Made by a program: the position numbers and the translations under genes. DNA of 64,000 bases from Pseudoalteromonas luteoviolacea. Its GTDB lineage: Bacteria > Pseudomonadota > Gammaproteobacteria > Enterobacterales > Alteromonadaceae. How positions within the stretch are numbered: the first letter of the stretch is position 1; every line of letters begins with the position of its first letter. A model generated the notes under the pieces. The model searched no databases. It was given only the letters and a program-made list of their open reading frames with translations, and had not been told where the DNA came from. Below are positions 44,596-52,373 of this stretch, one piece after another. The stretch spans positions 434,001-498,000 of the forward strand of contig NZ_MAUJ01000001.1 of the NCBI RefSeq assembly GCF_001696455.1. Direction: 5' to 3'.

Positions 44596-45318
44596 TTAGT
44601 GACTGTAGCTTTGATGTATTTCTTCTAATATTCGTTGGTATTTGTTTACTAAATCAAGCGGGGTGTCTTTGTTGAAGGCAATGTAAAGCTGAAAGTCATC
44701 TGGATTGAACGCGTAGACCTTTTTTAATTTTTTTATGTCTAACCCCAAGTCACTCATTTGTTCCTCTAACATCGATTGCGTTCCAATAACGAGATCAACC
44801 CGTTCCAATAAGAGCATTTGGACGTTTTGTTTGAATGCGGTTGTAAAATATAGATTGGGTTCGTCATTAAAACCGATATACCTTAAAAAGTGATGGGTAC
44901 TGTCTTCTCTGATCACAGCAATTGAAAAGCGCTTAGCATCATCCAGCGCGTTAATTTCTATATGGGAGCTGCTTTTAAGGGCCCATATATGACCCTTTAG
45001 TTTACTAATCGGACCAACCCAATGAAATAAATGTTCTCGCTCTATAATTCTAGCCATTGAAAATATCATTGTATTGGGCTCGTTCAGTGCCAGCTTATAT
45101 GCTCTCGCCCAAGGGTATACCTCAATAGGTACGTTGTGATTGGCTTTGGCAAGTAATTTTTTAACTAGCTCAACAGCACTTCCCTGAATTGGTAAGCCAT
45201 TTTCAACTATTTGATATGGAGGGAAGTGTTCTGTAACAACTTTTATTTGTTGTGCGAATACAAGGGGAGAGAATCCAAAGAAAACACAAAATAAAGAAAG
45301 TGCTTTTGTAGCATGCAT
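44596..45318 (-). CDS. Family-3 periplasmic solute-binding-like protein
   Basis: 240 aa from the ATG at 45318, which begins a good signal peptide (KALSLFCVFFGFSPLVFA); the upstream TTG start would place extra charged residues before it. Mature protein starts IKVVTEHFPPYQIVENG, then GSAVELVKKLLAKA and DLVIGTQSMLEEQM, all SBP_bac_3 features. No transporter genes adjoin, so this too is an orphan receptor or environmental sensor component. Ligand unknown. Confidence 0.85.
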   Translation of the reverse strand: MHATKALSLFCVFFGFSPLVFAQQIKVVTEHFPPYQIVENGLPIQGSAVELVKKLLAKANHNVPIEVYPWARAYKLALNEPNTMIFSMARIIEREHLFHWVGPISKLKGHIWALKSSSHIEINALDDAKRFSIAVIREDSTHHFLRYIGFNDEPNLYFTTAFKQNVQMLLLERVDLVIGTQSMLEEQMSDLGLDIKKLKKVYAFNPDDFQLYIAFNKDTPLDLVNKYQRILEEIHQSYSH

Positions 45319-45360
45319 GAATTTTTTGCCTGTTTTATCGACCCATTCAATTATAGTCAA

Positions 45361-45714
45361 CAGCCGCTATGGTGGCACAATCCGTTTGATAGCCGACTGA
45401 GAAGGAGCAATGTCATGGCAATTGTTTGGGTGCTGCTTCGATAAAAAGAACGCCTTCTGCCTTATTATGTCGTTGTGTGATAGAAGTGAGTATTTGAGGC
45501 TAAGTCCAGCTAACGTCAGGGATTTACTTATTGTTTTGTAGACATTTCACAATGAAAACTAACTCGAAATATAAGTGACTTGAGCACATAAATAATTATC
45601 AACAAAATCCATAAACTCAATATTAAATAAGATGGATTATAAAGATTTTGAGTGGGTGTTACTCTTCATTTCAGAGTTTACTTCTTACACCCTGTGACAA
45701 GTTTGGAGATAATT
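45361..45714. other. Intergenic region upstream of the enoyl-CoA hydratase
   Basis: About 350 bp between divergent genes, AT-rich. No gene, hairpin or recognisable operator was seen. Confidence 0.5.
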
Positions 45715-46560
45715 ATGGTTTATGAAAATTATACAACGTTTAAGGCTAAACAGAATCAAGCAGTGCTTACAGTGACCTTTGATTTTGCACCTGTAAACAT
45801 TCAAGGCATACCTATGTTGGATGATCTTAATCGCTTATCTGAAGCGCTAGAGAAAGACAAAAGTGTAAAAGTGGTTGTATTTCAATCGGCACACCCAGAA
45901 ATTTTTGTTGCACATGCCGATACAAATTTTTTAAAGGATATGTCTACTCAGGCGGTGGCGAGAGAAGAAGTTGAATTACTTTATTTGCAGCAAGTCTTAC
46001 AGAGGGTCAGTGCACTGCCACAAGCCACCATTGCAAAAGTAGAGGGGTTTGCGCGTGGTGGGGGCCATGAGTTTATGCTGGCTTGTGATATGCGTTTTGC
46101 CGCTCGTGGTAAGGCTAAATTTATGCAAATGGAGGTCGGAATGGGAATTTTACCATGTGGTGGTGGTGCATCCCGAATGGCTCGGCAGGTAGGGTTAGGG
46201 AGAGCATTGGAGATCATTTTGAGTGCACGTGATTTTGACGCTGACCAAGCGCAAGCGTATGGCACGATTAACCAAGCATTGGATGCGGATAAAATTGGTC
46301 CTTATGTAGAAGAACTGGCTAATCGAATCAGTCAATTTCCTGCGGAATCAATAGAAGCCTGCAAGCGCGCTGTATATGCCTCAATTGACAAGCCAATCGA
46401 AGATGCACTTAAAGAAGAAGCTTACTGGTTGTATCAATCAATGAGCAAAACACCAGCACAAAAACGTTTTCAGTATGCTGACGATAATGGCGCGCAAAAT
46501 AGCATGGAAAATCAGCGCAATTGGGACCAATTAGTGATGGGCATTCAAGACGTAAAATAG
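45715..46560 (+). CDS. Enoyl-CoA hydratase/isomerase family protein
   Basis: 281 aa from ATG 45715 with GGAG 8 nt upstream; a GTG at 45652 lacks support. The crotonase fold is evident: VVVFQSAHPEIFVAHAD, then KVEGFARGGGHEFMLACDMRFA (oxyanion-hole loop), and GMGILPCGGGASRMARQVG. The usual two catalytic Glu positions are not both obvious: EVGMGILP holds one Glu. Substrate could be any enoyl-CoA or related thioester. Single gene. Confidence 0.87.
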   Translation: MVYENYTTFKAKQNQAVLTVTFDFAPVNIQGIPMLDDLNRLSEALEKDKSVKVVVFQSAHPEIFVAHADTNFLKDMSTQAVAREEVELLYLQQVLQRVSALPQATIAKVEGFARGGGHEFMLACDMRFAARGKAKFMQMEVGMGILPCGGGASRMARQVGLGRALEIILSARDFDADQAQAYGTINQALDADKIGPYVEELANRISQFPAESIEACKRAVYASIDKPIEDALKEEAYWLYQSMSKTPAQKRFQYADDNGAQNSMENQRNWDQLVMGIQDVK

Positions 46561-46669
46561 TGGCAAATAAAATAAGCGTAATAGCGGATATGGCGAATCT
46601 GATAACTTTGAATTAGGTTGTTTTAGCATCACCCATTCAAGGCGCATAATTTGGTTCATAACAAACAAA

Positions 46670-46692
46670 AAGTGCAGCTATTAGCTGCACTT
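46670..46692 (-). terminator. Terminator downstream of tetR
   Basis: 10-bp stem AAGTGCAGCT / AGCTGCACTT with a three-base loop. On the minus strand the stem is followed by TTTTTG. Confidence 0.6.
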
Positions 46693-46846
46693 GGGCCATT
46701 TATGACACTGAAAAGCGGCGTGTGTTTTTTAGTGTTTTCGCCATCAATGTGGGTTTGTATGTTTTACTCTGGACTTTCTTACTATGAAAAATAATAGAGA
46801 AAAACAAGCTGCAATTAATGTTTGGTGTTGGTTTTCACAGATGTAA

Positions 46847-46893
46847 TTACATCGACGTACAGCTTATGATTAATTAACTGTACATTGATGTAA
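46847..46893. repeat. 16-bp imperfect inverted repeat with GTACAG half-sites
   Basis: Arms 46847-46862 and 46878-46893 pair at 14 of 16 positions around a 15-nt loop. The inner ends read GTACAG and CTGTAC, the half-sites of the TetR operators 640 bp away. Confidence 0.7.
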
Positions 46894-46925
46894 CAAGGCG
46901 TGGCAGGGGTTTTAAGAGCGAGTAA

Positions 46926-47471
46926 TCACGCCAGTAGCTTAAATAGTGCGGACTTGTAGAGTGCTTTATTATTTAAAATGTTTTCAAATTTAGCGCGAAT
47001 AATAAGCCCTTCTATGAATGTCATTATCACCTCGGGTTTGTCTTGTGTTTGACCTGGCTCTTGCTCTTGCCCCATTGCTCGGGACACTAAATTGAGTAAC
47101 CAACGTTTGTGATCTAAAGCGATTCGGCTGATGCTTTCATCTCGATTTTTAAACTCGGCTAGGGCGTTCATAAACATGCACCCTTCAAAATGCGACGTTG
47201 AAAACCACTCAAAGTGCCAATCTAGAATGGCGCTTAATTTTTCTTGTCGTGTTTCGATCTCACTTATGGCGAGTTCAAGCGAGTCTTGAAACCTTAAGTG
47301 TCGTCTATTTAGTACTGCCTCAACTAAGCCGTTCTTATCACCGAAATGTCTGTAAATTGTTGTTTTTGATACTTTTGCTTCATCTCTAATCAAATCAACT
47401 CCCACTGCGGTGTATCCATTTCGATTAAATAGGTCTTCAGCTACGTCCAAAATGTGTTGTTCTACTTTCAT
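46926..47471 (-). CDS. TetR family regulator of the HPP/tautomerase/cupin operon
   Basis: 181 aa. N-terminal HTH (GYTAVGVDLIRDEAKVSKTTIYRHFGDKN, about 19-47) and a C-terminal domain with HFEGCMFMNALAEF, typical of TetR_C_6-type regulators. Divergent from the HPP-tautomerase-cupin genes with two perfect palindromes in the gap, which are almost surely its operators. Confidence 0.92.
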   Translation of the reverse strand: MKVEQHILDVAEDLFNRNGYTAVGVDLIRDEAKVSKTTIYRHFGDKNGLVEAVLNRRHLRFQDSLELAISEIETRQEKLSAILDWHFEWFSTSHFEGCMFMNALAEFKNRDESISRIALDHKRWLLNLVSRAMGQEQEPGQTQDKPEVIMTFIEGLIIRAKFENILNNKALYKSALFKLLA

Positions 47472-47503
47472 CTAATATCCTAAAAAATTGCTTGCGCGAA
47501 AGT

Positions 47504-47517
47504 GTACAGATCTGTAC
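47504..47517. promoter_or_regulatory. TetR operator 1, perfect 14-bp palindrome
   Basis: GTACAGATCTGTAC, perfectly symmetric, 33 bp from the tetR start. Second identical copy 26 bp further on. Confidence 0.85.
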
Positions 47518-47529
47518 CTTTCGTGATGT

Positions 47530-47543
47530 GTACAGATCTGTAC
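47530..47543. promoter_or_regulatory. TetR operator 2, perfect 14-bp palindrome
   Basis: Second GTACAGATCTGTAC copy, 26 bp centre to centre from the first, or about two and a half helical turns, allowing two dimers. Lies 67 bp before the HPP gene start. Confidence 0.85.
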
Positions 47544-47609
47544 ATTAATGATAGCACATTAACGATGAACTATAACGCCTCGTGACGCATGAGGTGTAGG
47601 AGAAACGCT

Positions 47610-48131
47610 ATGAGGAAATTTTCTGGAGGAGGAGCTTTACCGCCCAAGGTTAAGTTCATTGAGTTACTAAGGGGGTTTACCGGAGGGGTTGTTGGAATTT
47701 GGGGGCTTTTCTTTATTTCTAGCTTAACGCAATACCCATTATTAATGGCACCGTTTGGCGCCACCTGTGTAATTTTATTTGCTGCGTCAGCCTCGCCCTT
47801 AGCTCAGCCTCGCAATGTCATTGGTGGTCACTTTATTTCTGCGCTAATAGGGCTTGTCGCATTTTTGGTATTTGGAGATGCGCCTTGGGTAATGGCGGTT
47901 TCAGTTGGTTTGGCTATTTCTGCGATGCAGTTTTTTAGAGTTGTTCATCCACCAGCAGGTGCAAACCCCATAGTGATTATTCTTGCCGGAAGTTATCACT
48001 TTGACTTTCTGATTTTTCCCGTTTTGTTTGGCAGTTTGTTTTTAGTGGGGATTGCTTCACTGATAAACAACATAGGAATTGGGAAGAAGTGGCCTATTTA
48101 TTGGTATGGATCTTCAAGCAAGCAGCAGTAA
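47610..48131 (+). CDS. HPP family membrane protein
   Basis: 173 aa from the ATG at 47610 (AGGAG 7 nt upstream); an ATG at 47589 is in frame but unsupported. Four or five membrane helices and the HPP signature FRVVHPPAGANP, with PFGATCVILFAASASPLAQPRNVIGGH. The family is linked to nitrite or other small-ion transport in chloroplasts and cyanobacteria. First gene of the TetR-controlled operon. Confidence 0.9.
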   Translation: MRKFSGGGALPPKVKFIELLRGFTGGVVGIWGLFFISSLTQYPLLMAPFGATCVILFAASASPLAQPRNVIGGHFISALIGLVAFLVFGDAPWVMAVSVGLAISAMQFFRVVHPPAGANPIVIILAGSYHFDFLIFPVLFGSLFLVGIASLINNIGIGKKWPIYWYGSSSKQQ

Positions 48132-48159
48132 GCAAACCACTTATAAGGAAATAATCGAA

Positions 48160-48549
48160 ATGCCAATTTTAACTGTTACTACCAATAAAACATTATTACC
48201 AGCGATTAAAGAAAAGCTCGCAATATCTTTGAGTGCGCTGACGCAAACTTATCTCGAAAAGCGTCCAGAGTTGATCAATGTCGTTATCTATGAAAATAAC
48301 GGAGATTGGTACAGTCATAGCAAGCCAAGCGAAGGCTTTCAATTTTACTTACAGATTGTCATTACAGAGGGGACAAATTCCGAATCGCAAAAAGCGGCAT
48401 GGCTCAGACACACTTGGCTCTTATTTGAAGAAATTTTTATAAATGTAAATAACCTTCCCAATTACATCAGTATTGAAGAGCAGCCTGCAATTAATTGGGG
48501 ATACAACGGACAATCACAAGCATCAAGGCTGAACAAACAAGGAGAATAA
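48160..48549 (+). CDS. 4-oxalocrotonate tautomerase-like protein
   Basis: 129 aa starting MPILTV, so that Pro2 becomes the catalytic N-terminal proline after Met removal; this decides the start at 48160 rather than 48079. Sequence RPELINVVIYENNGDWY and the YLQIVITEGTN strand fit tautomerase superfamily members of about 130 residues. It acts in the cytoplasm on enol/keto substrates. Downstream of HPP, upstream of the cupin. Confidence 0.82.
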   Translation: MPILTVTTNKTLLPAIKEKLAISLSALTQTYLEKRPELINVVIYENNGDWYSHSKPSEGFQFYLQIVITEGTNSESQKAAWLRHTWLLFEEIFINVNNLPNYISIEEQPAINWGYNGQSQASRLNKQGE

Positions 48550-48550
48550 A

Positions 48551-48916
48551 ATGAAGTTTAATTCACCACCTGAGACAAATGACCGCATCGTAAAGCTCGG
48601 TTTTTCATCTGATATTGAAATCTCTGATGAGATTGAATTTAGTCCGTATCAACGTGGGCTAAGAGAGGGGGTCGATATCGCTGTATTATTTGATGAAACC
48701 AAAGCAAACCCGACCGGAGCAGACTGCGCATTTTTGCGATACGAAGCTGGTGCGTATGTACCAGGACACGTGCATATGGGGTATGAAACGGTGCTTGTAC
48801 TACAGGGTGACTATATTGAAAATGGTCAAACTTTTACACCAGGTTCTTTTATTGTCCGTGCGCCAGAGATGTTTTATACATATCTAGAGGATACACAGAA
48901 TCTAGGGGTAACATAA
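48551..48916 (+). CDS. Cupin domain protein (ChrR-like), possibly frameshifted
   Basis: 121 aa. First cupin motif PGHVHMGYETVLVLQGDY (about 74-91) is complete, giving HxH...E metal ligands. The second motif lacks its His (MFYTYLED), and the frame stops after NLGVT. One frame over, an open reading continues directly as ILIHNKNGEWLGV and into the next ORF, suggesting a 1-base frameshift near 48905-48915 or two overlapping genes. AGGAG ribosome site upstream. Confidence 0.8.
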   Translation: MKFNSPPETNDRIVKLGFSSDIEISDEIEFSPYQRGLREGVDIAVLFDETKANPTGADCAFLRYEAGAYVPGHVHMGYETVLVLQGDYIENGQTFTPGSFIVRAPEMFYTYLEDTQNLGVT

Positions 48917-48957
48917 TACTTATTCATAATAAAAATGGTGAGTGGTTAGGTGTTATC

Positions 48958-49167
48958 TTGAATAAGTCTATGGAATATTCTCATCATATTGATATTGACT
49001 ATGATAGGTTTGCTGAATTATTTGAAGAATATATAGGGCACCAACTGATTCCAGTAGCTTTTGGGGGAAAACCACTGCCAGTCACAGTAATAGAAAAATT
49101 AAATACTGAAGATTCAAGCTCTCAACACATAATTGTCTCACTGAAAGCTGATGATATTTCTTCGTAA
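48958..49167 (+). CDS. Short ORF after the cupin gene, possibly its displaced C-terminus
   Basis: 69 aa from a TTG at 48958 (TTAGGTG site 7 nt upstream). The reading frame is open upstream to about 48915, coding IHNKNGEWLGV in line with the cupin gene, so it may be the continuation of that protein after a frameshift. Contains no domain I know. Terminates just before a strong hairpin. Confidence 0.45.
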   Translation: MNKSMEYSHHIDIDYDRFAELFEEYIGHQLIPVAFGGKPLPVTVIEKLNTEDSSSQHIIVSLKADDISS

Positions 49168-49176
49168 TTACAACAA

Positions 49177-49198
49177 GCCGCTATCTAGCGGCTTTTTT
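49177..49198 (+). terminator. Rho-independent terminator of the HPP operon
   Basis: GCCGCTA / TAGCGGC stem followed by TTTTTT, 10 nt after the last ORF. Confidence 0.88.
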
Positions 49199-49213
49199 GG
49201 TCGTGTTCTTTAA

Positions 49214-49333
49214 TGTAATTACCATAACATCAAGCGCGTATGTCTCGCCACAGCCAAACATTTAGCAAGCCTCACAACCAATAAGCTTGATGATGAATTG
49301 GTAAGCGCATTGGATGATGCGCTGAATGATTAA
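49214..49333 (+). pseudogene. C-terminal coding fragment without a start
   Basis: Open frame of 39 codons ending in a coding-like tail (HLASLTTNKLDDELVSALD) and a stop just before a terminator hairpin, but with a stop at 49211 and no start codon. Reads as the remnant 3' end of a small gene, in keeping with the island-scar region near ssrA. Confidence 0.35.
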
Positions 49334-49362
49334 AAACAAAAATCCGCTTAGGAGCGGTTTTT
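49333..49362. terminator. Bidirectional terminator hairpin
   Basis: AAAAATCCGCT TAGG AGCGGTTTTT, with A- and T-runs on both flanks. Follows the coding fragment ending at 49333. Confidence 0.75.
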
Positions 49363-49446
49363 ATTTAATTTTATTATGAAATTTGTCAATATCTCTAAAA
49401 ATTTAGGCATACATGCAGTGCTTTAGAATTGAAAAGAGAAGAGATA

Positions 49447-49542
49447 GTGCTTAATAAGACATTGAATGATAATTATAGCGCATGGATATGCGCTTCCTTC
49501 GCCGTTGCCTTAGGTTTATTTGCTTCAATGATAAGCTGTTAA
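49447..49542 (+). CDS. 31-aa single-helix peptide ORF
   Basis: GTG start, 31 codons, with one hydrophobic helix (WICASFAVALGLFASMISC). Stop lies 4 nt before the next start, a coupling distance. A purine-rich AAGAGAAGAG stretch precedes the GTG. May be a small membrane protein or a leader for the next gene. Confidence 0.4.
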   Translation: MLNKTLNDNYSAWICASFAVALGLFASMISC

Positions 49543-49546
49543 CCTT

Positions 49547-50074
49547 ATGAAAAATTTCTTAATTTATTATCTACCTATGGCACTTTGGGTATTCCTAGCT
49601 CTTTACGCTGCTAACTCATGGTTTTTTATTAATAAAACAATTGCAATTCCTCTATTACTTGTTTCTTTCTCGATTAGTATATGGCTCACTTTATGGCTAG
49701 CTTGGAAAACATATACTGACCCAGAAGCCTATAAATCTTTCAAGCTTAGGCGAGAGGATAAACTGCCAATTCCGGTGTTACTTATTTTGACCATAGTATT
49801 TTTAGCTTATTTGATATTTGTTCCATTTGGTATAGGAATTCCAGCAGTTTTCAGTAAGTTTTTAGCCCCAAATGAAGTTCTAATTACAAAGGTAAAAAGT
49901 ACTCAAAGACGTGGAAATAAGATCTCATTTGAGGGAATATCGGGTTTTTCAGAGGACTATATAAACGATAAATATTTATTCTCCAACTTTAAGACCGGAG
50001 ATACTGTGTCGCTTAAAATACGAAGAAGTGTCTTGGGTGTTAGGATATATTCAGTTAACAAAGAAAATGGTTAA
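49547..50074 (+). CDS. Hypothetical membrane protein with three helices and a soluble C-terminus
   Basis: 175 aa: helices at about 4-24, 30-52 and 75-100, followed by a 70-residue beta-rich tail (FLAPNEVLITKVKSTQRRGNK...). No family recognised. Low-complexity neighbours and the island scar suggest accessory status. No own ribosome site is clear; expression may be coupled to the 31-aa ORF. Confidence 0.6.
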   Translation: MKNFLIYYLPMALWVFLALYAANSWFFINKTIAIPLLLVSFSISIWLTLWLAWKTYTDPEAYKSFKLRREDKLPIPVLLILTIVFLAYLIFVPFGIGIPAVFSKFLAPNEVLITKVKSTQRRGNKISFEGISGFSEDYINDKYLFSNFKTGDTVSLKIRRSVLGVRIYSVNKENG

Positions 50075-50168
50075 CAAAAGAGTAAGGTGCCGAACGCGCG
50101 AGTTTGGCACATAGGCAACTATCAGATTTGATTAAGCCTTGTTAATCAAAACTGATAGGTCAAATTAA

Positions 50169-50222
50169 AACTTATTCAACTTATTCAACTTATTCAACTT
50201 ATTCAACTTATTCAACTTATTC
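50169..50222. repeat. 9-bp tandem repeat, six copies
   Basis: AACTTATTC repeated exactly six times. Lies between the 175-aa membrane gene and the integrase remnant, in non-coding DNA. Confidence 0.95.
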
Positions 50223-50228
50223 GTGATG

Positions 50229-50250
50229 TGGAGGGGGTTTCAAACCCCTA
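50229..50250. other. Degenerate att-like copy of the tmRNA 3' end
   Basis: TGGAGGGGGTTTCAAACCCC resembles the 3' end of ssrA at 50489-50515 (TGGAGCTGGGGGGATTTGAACCCC) with gaps and a few changes. It also forms a hairpin. It abuts the stop of an integrase remnant, where an attachment site would be expected. Confidence 0.4.
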
Positions 50251-50405
50251 ACTGATTTGCTCTTTATCATGCAACTTATGCGGAAACAGTTGCGTGTAAA
50301 CTTGCCATAAAATATTTGAATTTCTATGGCCTGTCACTTGGGCGACTTCTTCAATTGACTTTATTTTACGGGACAAAAACATGACAAATCATGCCACATT
50401 TACGT
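50248..50405 (-). pseudogene. Tyrosine recombinase (phage integrase) C-terminal remnant
   Basis: On the minus strand an intact stretch of 44 codons (50248-50382) reads SIEEVAQVTGHRNSNILW and then QVYTQLFPHKLHDK, the C-terminal end of a tyrosine recombinase with the GHR histidine/arginine box and the catalytic Tyr in VYTQL. In a shifted frame just upstream (to about 50405) HDL of the HDLRH box can be read, after which sequence is missing. The gene is thus truncated and frameshifted. It lies next to ssrA, a known integration target. Confidence 0.8.
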
Positions 50406-50440
50406 CCCCATTCACACACTATTCAAATCCCAGAAAAACA

Positions 50441-50476
50441 AAAACCCTATCAAAAACAGTGTTTTGATAGGGTTTT
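50441..50476 (-). terminator. Rho-independent terminator of ssrA
   Basis: Long stem AAAACCCTATCAAAA paired with TTTTGATAGGGTTTT around a short loop; the minus strand continues with a T-run. 13 nt after the tmRNA 3' end. Confidence 0.88.
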
Positions 50477-50488
50477 GATGTTGCTATT

Positions 50489-50845
50489 TGGTGGAGCTGG
50501 GGGGATTTGAACCCCCGTCCAGAAAGCGTCGACCCTCGGTCCTACATGTTTAGTATCGTCTATTAGTTAACCTTTAGCTCTCGGACGAACACGATAGATA
50601 AAGGCGAGGCCGCTTCAATTTAACCCTTCAACCCCGGCCAGGGTTTCCGTAGCGATCTTGTGTGGGGTGACACTCCAGAACCAGAACCACAAGCATTTCT
50701 TGGAGGAGTGCTAGCGGGCTATTATGCCGCTAGAGCGTAGTTATCGTCGTTTGCGATTACTTTAAATGCGGCTTTTTTACGAGGCCAACCGCCCCTCGAC
50801 ATGCACCTCAGGCTTCATGAATCCTGTCGAATCCTAATCAGCCCC
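50489..50845 (-). ncRNA. ssrA: Transfer-messenger RNA (tmRNA)
   Basis: 357 nt. The 5' end GGGGCTGATTAGGATTCGAC and 3' end ...CCCCCAGCTCCACCA pair as the tRNA-Ala-like acceptor arm, with the CCA encoded. The tag reading frame, starting with the resume codon GCA, encodes ANDDNYALAA then TAA TAG, at about 50717-50750. tmRNA with SmpB rescues stalled ribosomes and tags nascent chains for proteolysis. The 3' end is a common phage integration site, which fits the integrase remnant beside it. Confidence 0.97.
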
Positions 50846-51161
50846 TGAAATCTTTCATTCAGTACATAATAACTTTACTACATTATTAAGCAAAGTTGTT
50901 ATTTTCCGGCATTGTAGCCCTAATATATTGGCTTAGCAACAGTTTTTATTTTCATTGCCTTATGAAGCCCGCTGATTGCTGGTTTACTAACCGCTTTGGT
51001 GTCAAAGTGTTCTGCTGAGTGCTTGTTAGCTATATTCAAGTGAGTAAGATTTAAGCTCGTAAGTGACGTCATTCTGCGTGTGTTATGCCATTCTTGTGGG
51101 TGAAGTGAAAGTAGTGGGGAATCCCACAGGCAGTTTTGGCTTTATAACAGTTACACAAAAT
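50846..51161. other. Intergenic region with ssrA promoter
   Basis: About 316 bp. The ssrA promoter is at 50866-50893; the remainder has no gene or repeat that I can see. Lies between ssrA and the coiled-coil gene, both on the minus strand. Confidence 0.55.
50866..50893 (-). promoter_or_regulatory. Sigma-70 promoter of ssrA
   Basis: On the minus strand: TTGCTT (-35), 16-bp spacer, TATTAT (-10). The -10 is about 20 nt before the mature 5' end, leaving a short leader for RNase P to remove. Confidence 0.6.
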
Positions 51162-51821
51162 CTATAAAGCATGCTGTTTAAATCGGCTTACCCAGTCTAC
51201 GCTATTAAGCTGTTTGAGCTGATCTTCAGTTAAAAACTCGCGAAGCTGTTTCGTTTTTAATTGGTTAAGGTCCGCTATTTTATTGGTTAAGTCATGTAGT
51301 GTTGGGTAAGTCTCTTGATCAGTGATTACATACGCCACTTCAACAAAGTTATCTCTAAGGGTGGAAAACAGACGCCGCTGCTGCGTATTGGTTAATTCAT
51401 GGCTTTGTACTAATTGGTCTACCATCAGTTGCGCTTTTTTATCTGAATCGTCATAAAGGGTTGCTAAGTATTTCTCTTCCCATTGCGTTCGGCCCGCTAA
51501 AAATGCTTGATGTTCTCTATTTTGTTTTTCGTTTATTAAATTAAGAGGTGTTTTGTTTTTTGATAATTTGGTGTTGGGGGTATTAGCTTGCAGCGCTTTA
51601 ACACGGTTTTCGATGGTCAAAATTCGGCTTTGTATATCTTGTACTTTATTATTGAGATTTGTTTGTGTAGGAGGTCGCATGAGCTCTGCATGTTGCAGCA
51701 TATTTTCGAGAGAGTCTATCCGTGCTGAAAGAGTTGTTACCTGAATGTGGGTTAAAATATTGGTTACGATCAACGCTAAGATCGAAAATATAAATAAGTA
51801 GCGTATTTTATTGTTGAGCAT
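51162..51821 (-). CDS. Membrane-anchored coiled-coil protein, unknown function
   Basis: 219 aa. One N-terminal helix (YLFIFSILALIVTNILTHI) with a short cytoplasmic start, then a heptad-rich coiled coil (LSARIDSLENMLQHAEL; IQSRILTIENRVKALQ) and a helical C-terminal domain. Ribosome site AAGGAT. The C-terminal part should be periplasmic if this is a type II signal anchor. Not recognised. It is followed upstream by a DUF5648 gene on the same strand with a 48-nt gap. Confidence 0.7.
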   Translation of the reverse strand: MLNNKIRYLFIFSILALIVTNILTHIQVTTLSARIDSLENMLQHAELMRPPTQTNLNNKVQDIQSRILTIENRVKALQANTPNTKLSKNKTPLNLINEKQNREHQAFLAGRTQWEEKYLATLYDDSDKKAQLMVDQLVQSHELTNTQQRRLFSTLRDNFVEVAYVITDQETYPTLHDLTNKIADLNQLKTKQLREFLTEDQLKQLNSVDWVSRFKQHAL

Positions 51822-51869
51822 AAAACATCCTTAGTGGGGCATCGATACAGGGTATCGATGCTGGCAGGT

Positions 51870-52373
51870 TTATTTGCCGTAGCCTTCTTCTTTTTGATAG
51901 GTATAACCGCCAGATGCAGTTGCATTGAGCATCTCAACTACGTCGGTAGTATAAAAATGGTTATCAAGTTCACTGTGATATCCTCGGTATATCGTTTTTG
52001 CTCGTGACTTGGTCGTGTAGCCTTCAGACTTTTCATATACATAGCCCAGCGATTTAATGTTGAGGGCTTCAACAACATCTGTCGTGTAAAAGTGATTGCC
52101 AGCAGGGCCTGCGTCTTTATTATACAAACGGTAGAACGCCTTATCAGCATCAGCGTCACCATATTCAACCAAGGTAACGGTGACACCTTGATATTCATAG
52201 CCACCTGATGCTTTGGCATTGAGCATTTCAACAACATCGGTCGTGTAGAAATGGTTACCATGTTTGTAACCTCTATATAAAGGCTTGTCTGCGGCTATCG
52301 CATTGAGGCTGGTCACACCTATTAATGCTGCGAGCACAATAGCAAGCGGCTTAATCTCTGTTTTCATATTCAT
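51870..52373 (-). CDS. Secreted DUF5648 repeat protein
   Basis: 167 aa. Signal peptide (cleavage after NAIAA), then three repeats of some 45 residues, each of the form YRxY...NHFYTTDVVEMLN followed by a GGYxYQ or LGYVYE segment. This is the DUF5648 repeat, seen in secreted proteins of many bacteria, often attached to hydrolases; here the repeats stand alone. Ligand or role unknown. Confidence 0.82.
   Translation of the reverse strand: MNMKTEIKPLAIVLAALIGVTSLNAIAADKPLYRGYKHGNHFYTTDVVEMLNAKASGGYEYQGVTVTLVEYGDADADKAFYRLYNKDAGPAGNHFYTTDVVEALNIKSLGYVYEKSEGYTTKSRAKTIYRGYHSELDNHFYTTDVVEMLNATASGGYTYQKEEGYGK

Larger units (their letters stand above)
46561..46925. other. Intergenic region with two inverted repeats
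   Basis: 365 bp, no ORF. It contains AAGTGCAGCT / AGCTGCACTT (46670-46692), which read on the minus strand is followed by a T-run and can terminate the TetR transcript, and a 16-bp imperfect inverted repeat at 46847-46893 that shares GTACAG half-sites with the TetR operator. Confidence 0.55.

Noticed and set aside
50169..50222. CRISPR or plasmid iteron array
   Set aside because: Nine-base units without spacers, no replication or cas gene nearby.
50489..50845. tRNA gene suggested by a GATTTGAACCCCC arm
   Set aside because: The arm belongs to the tmRNA tRNA-like domain; the full 357-nt molecule with tag frame is present.
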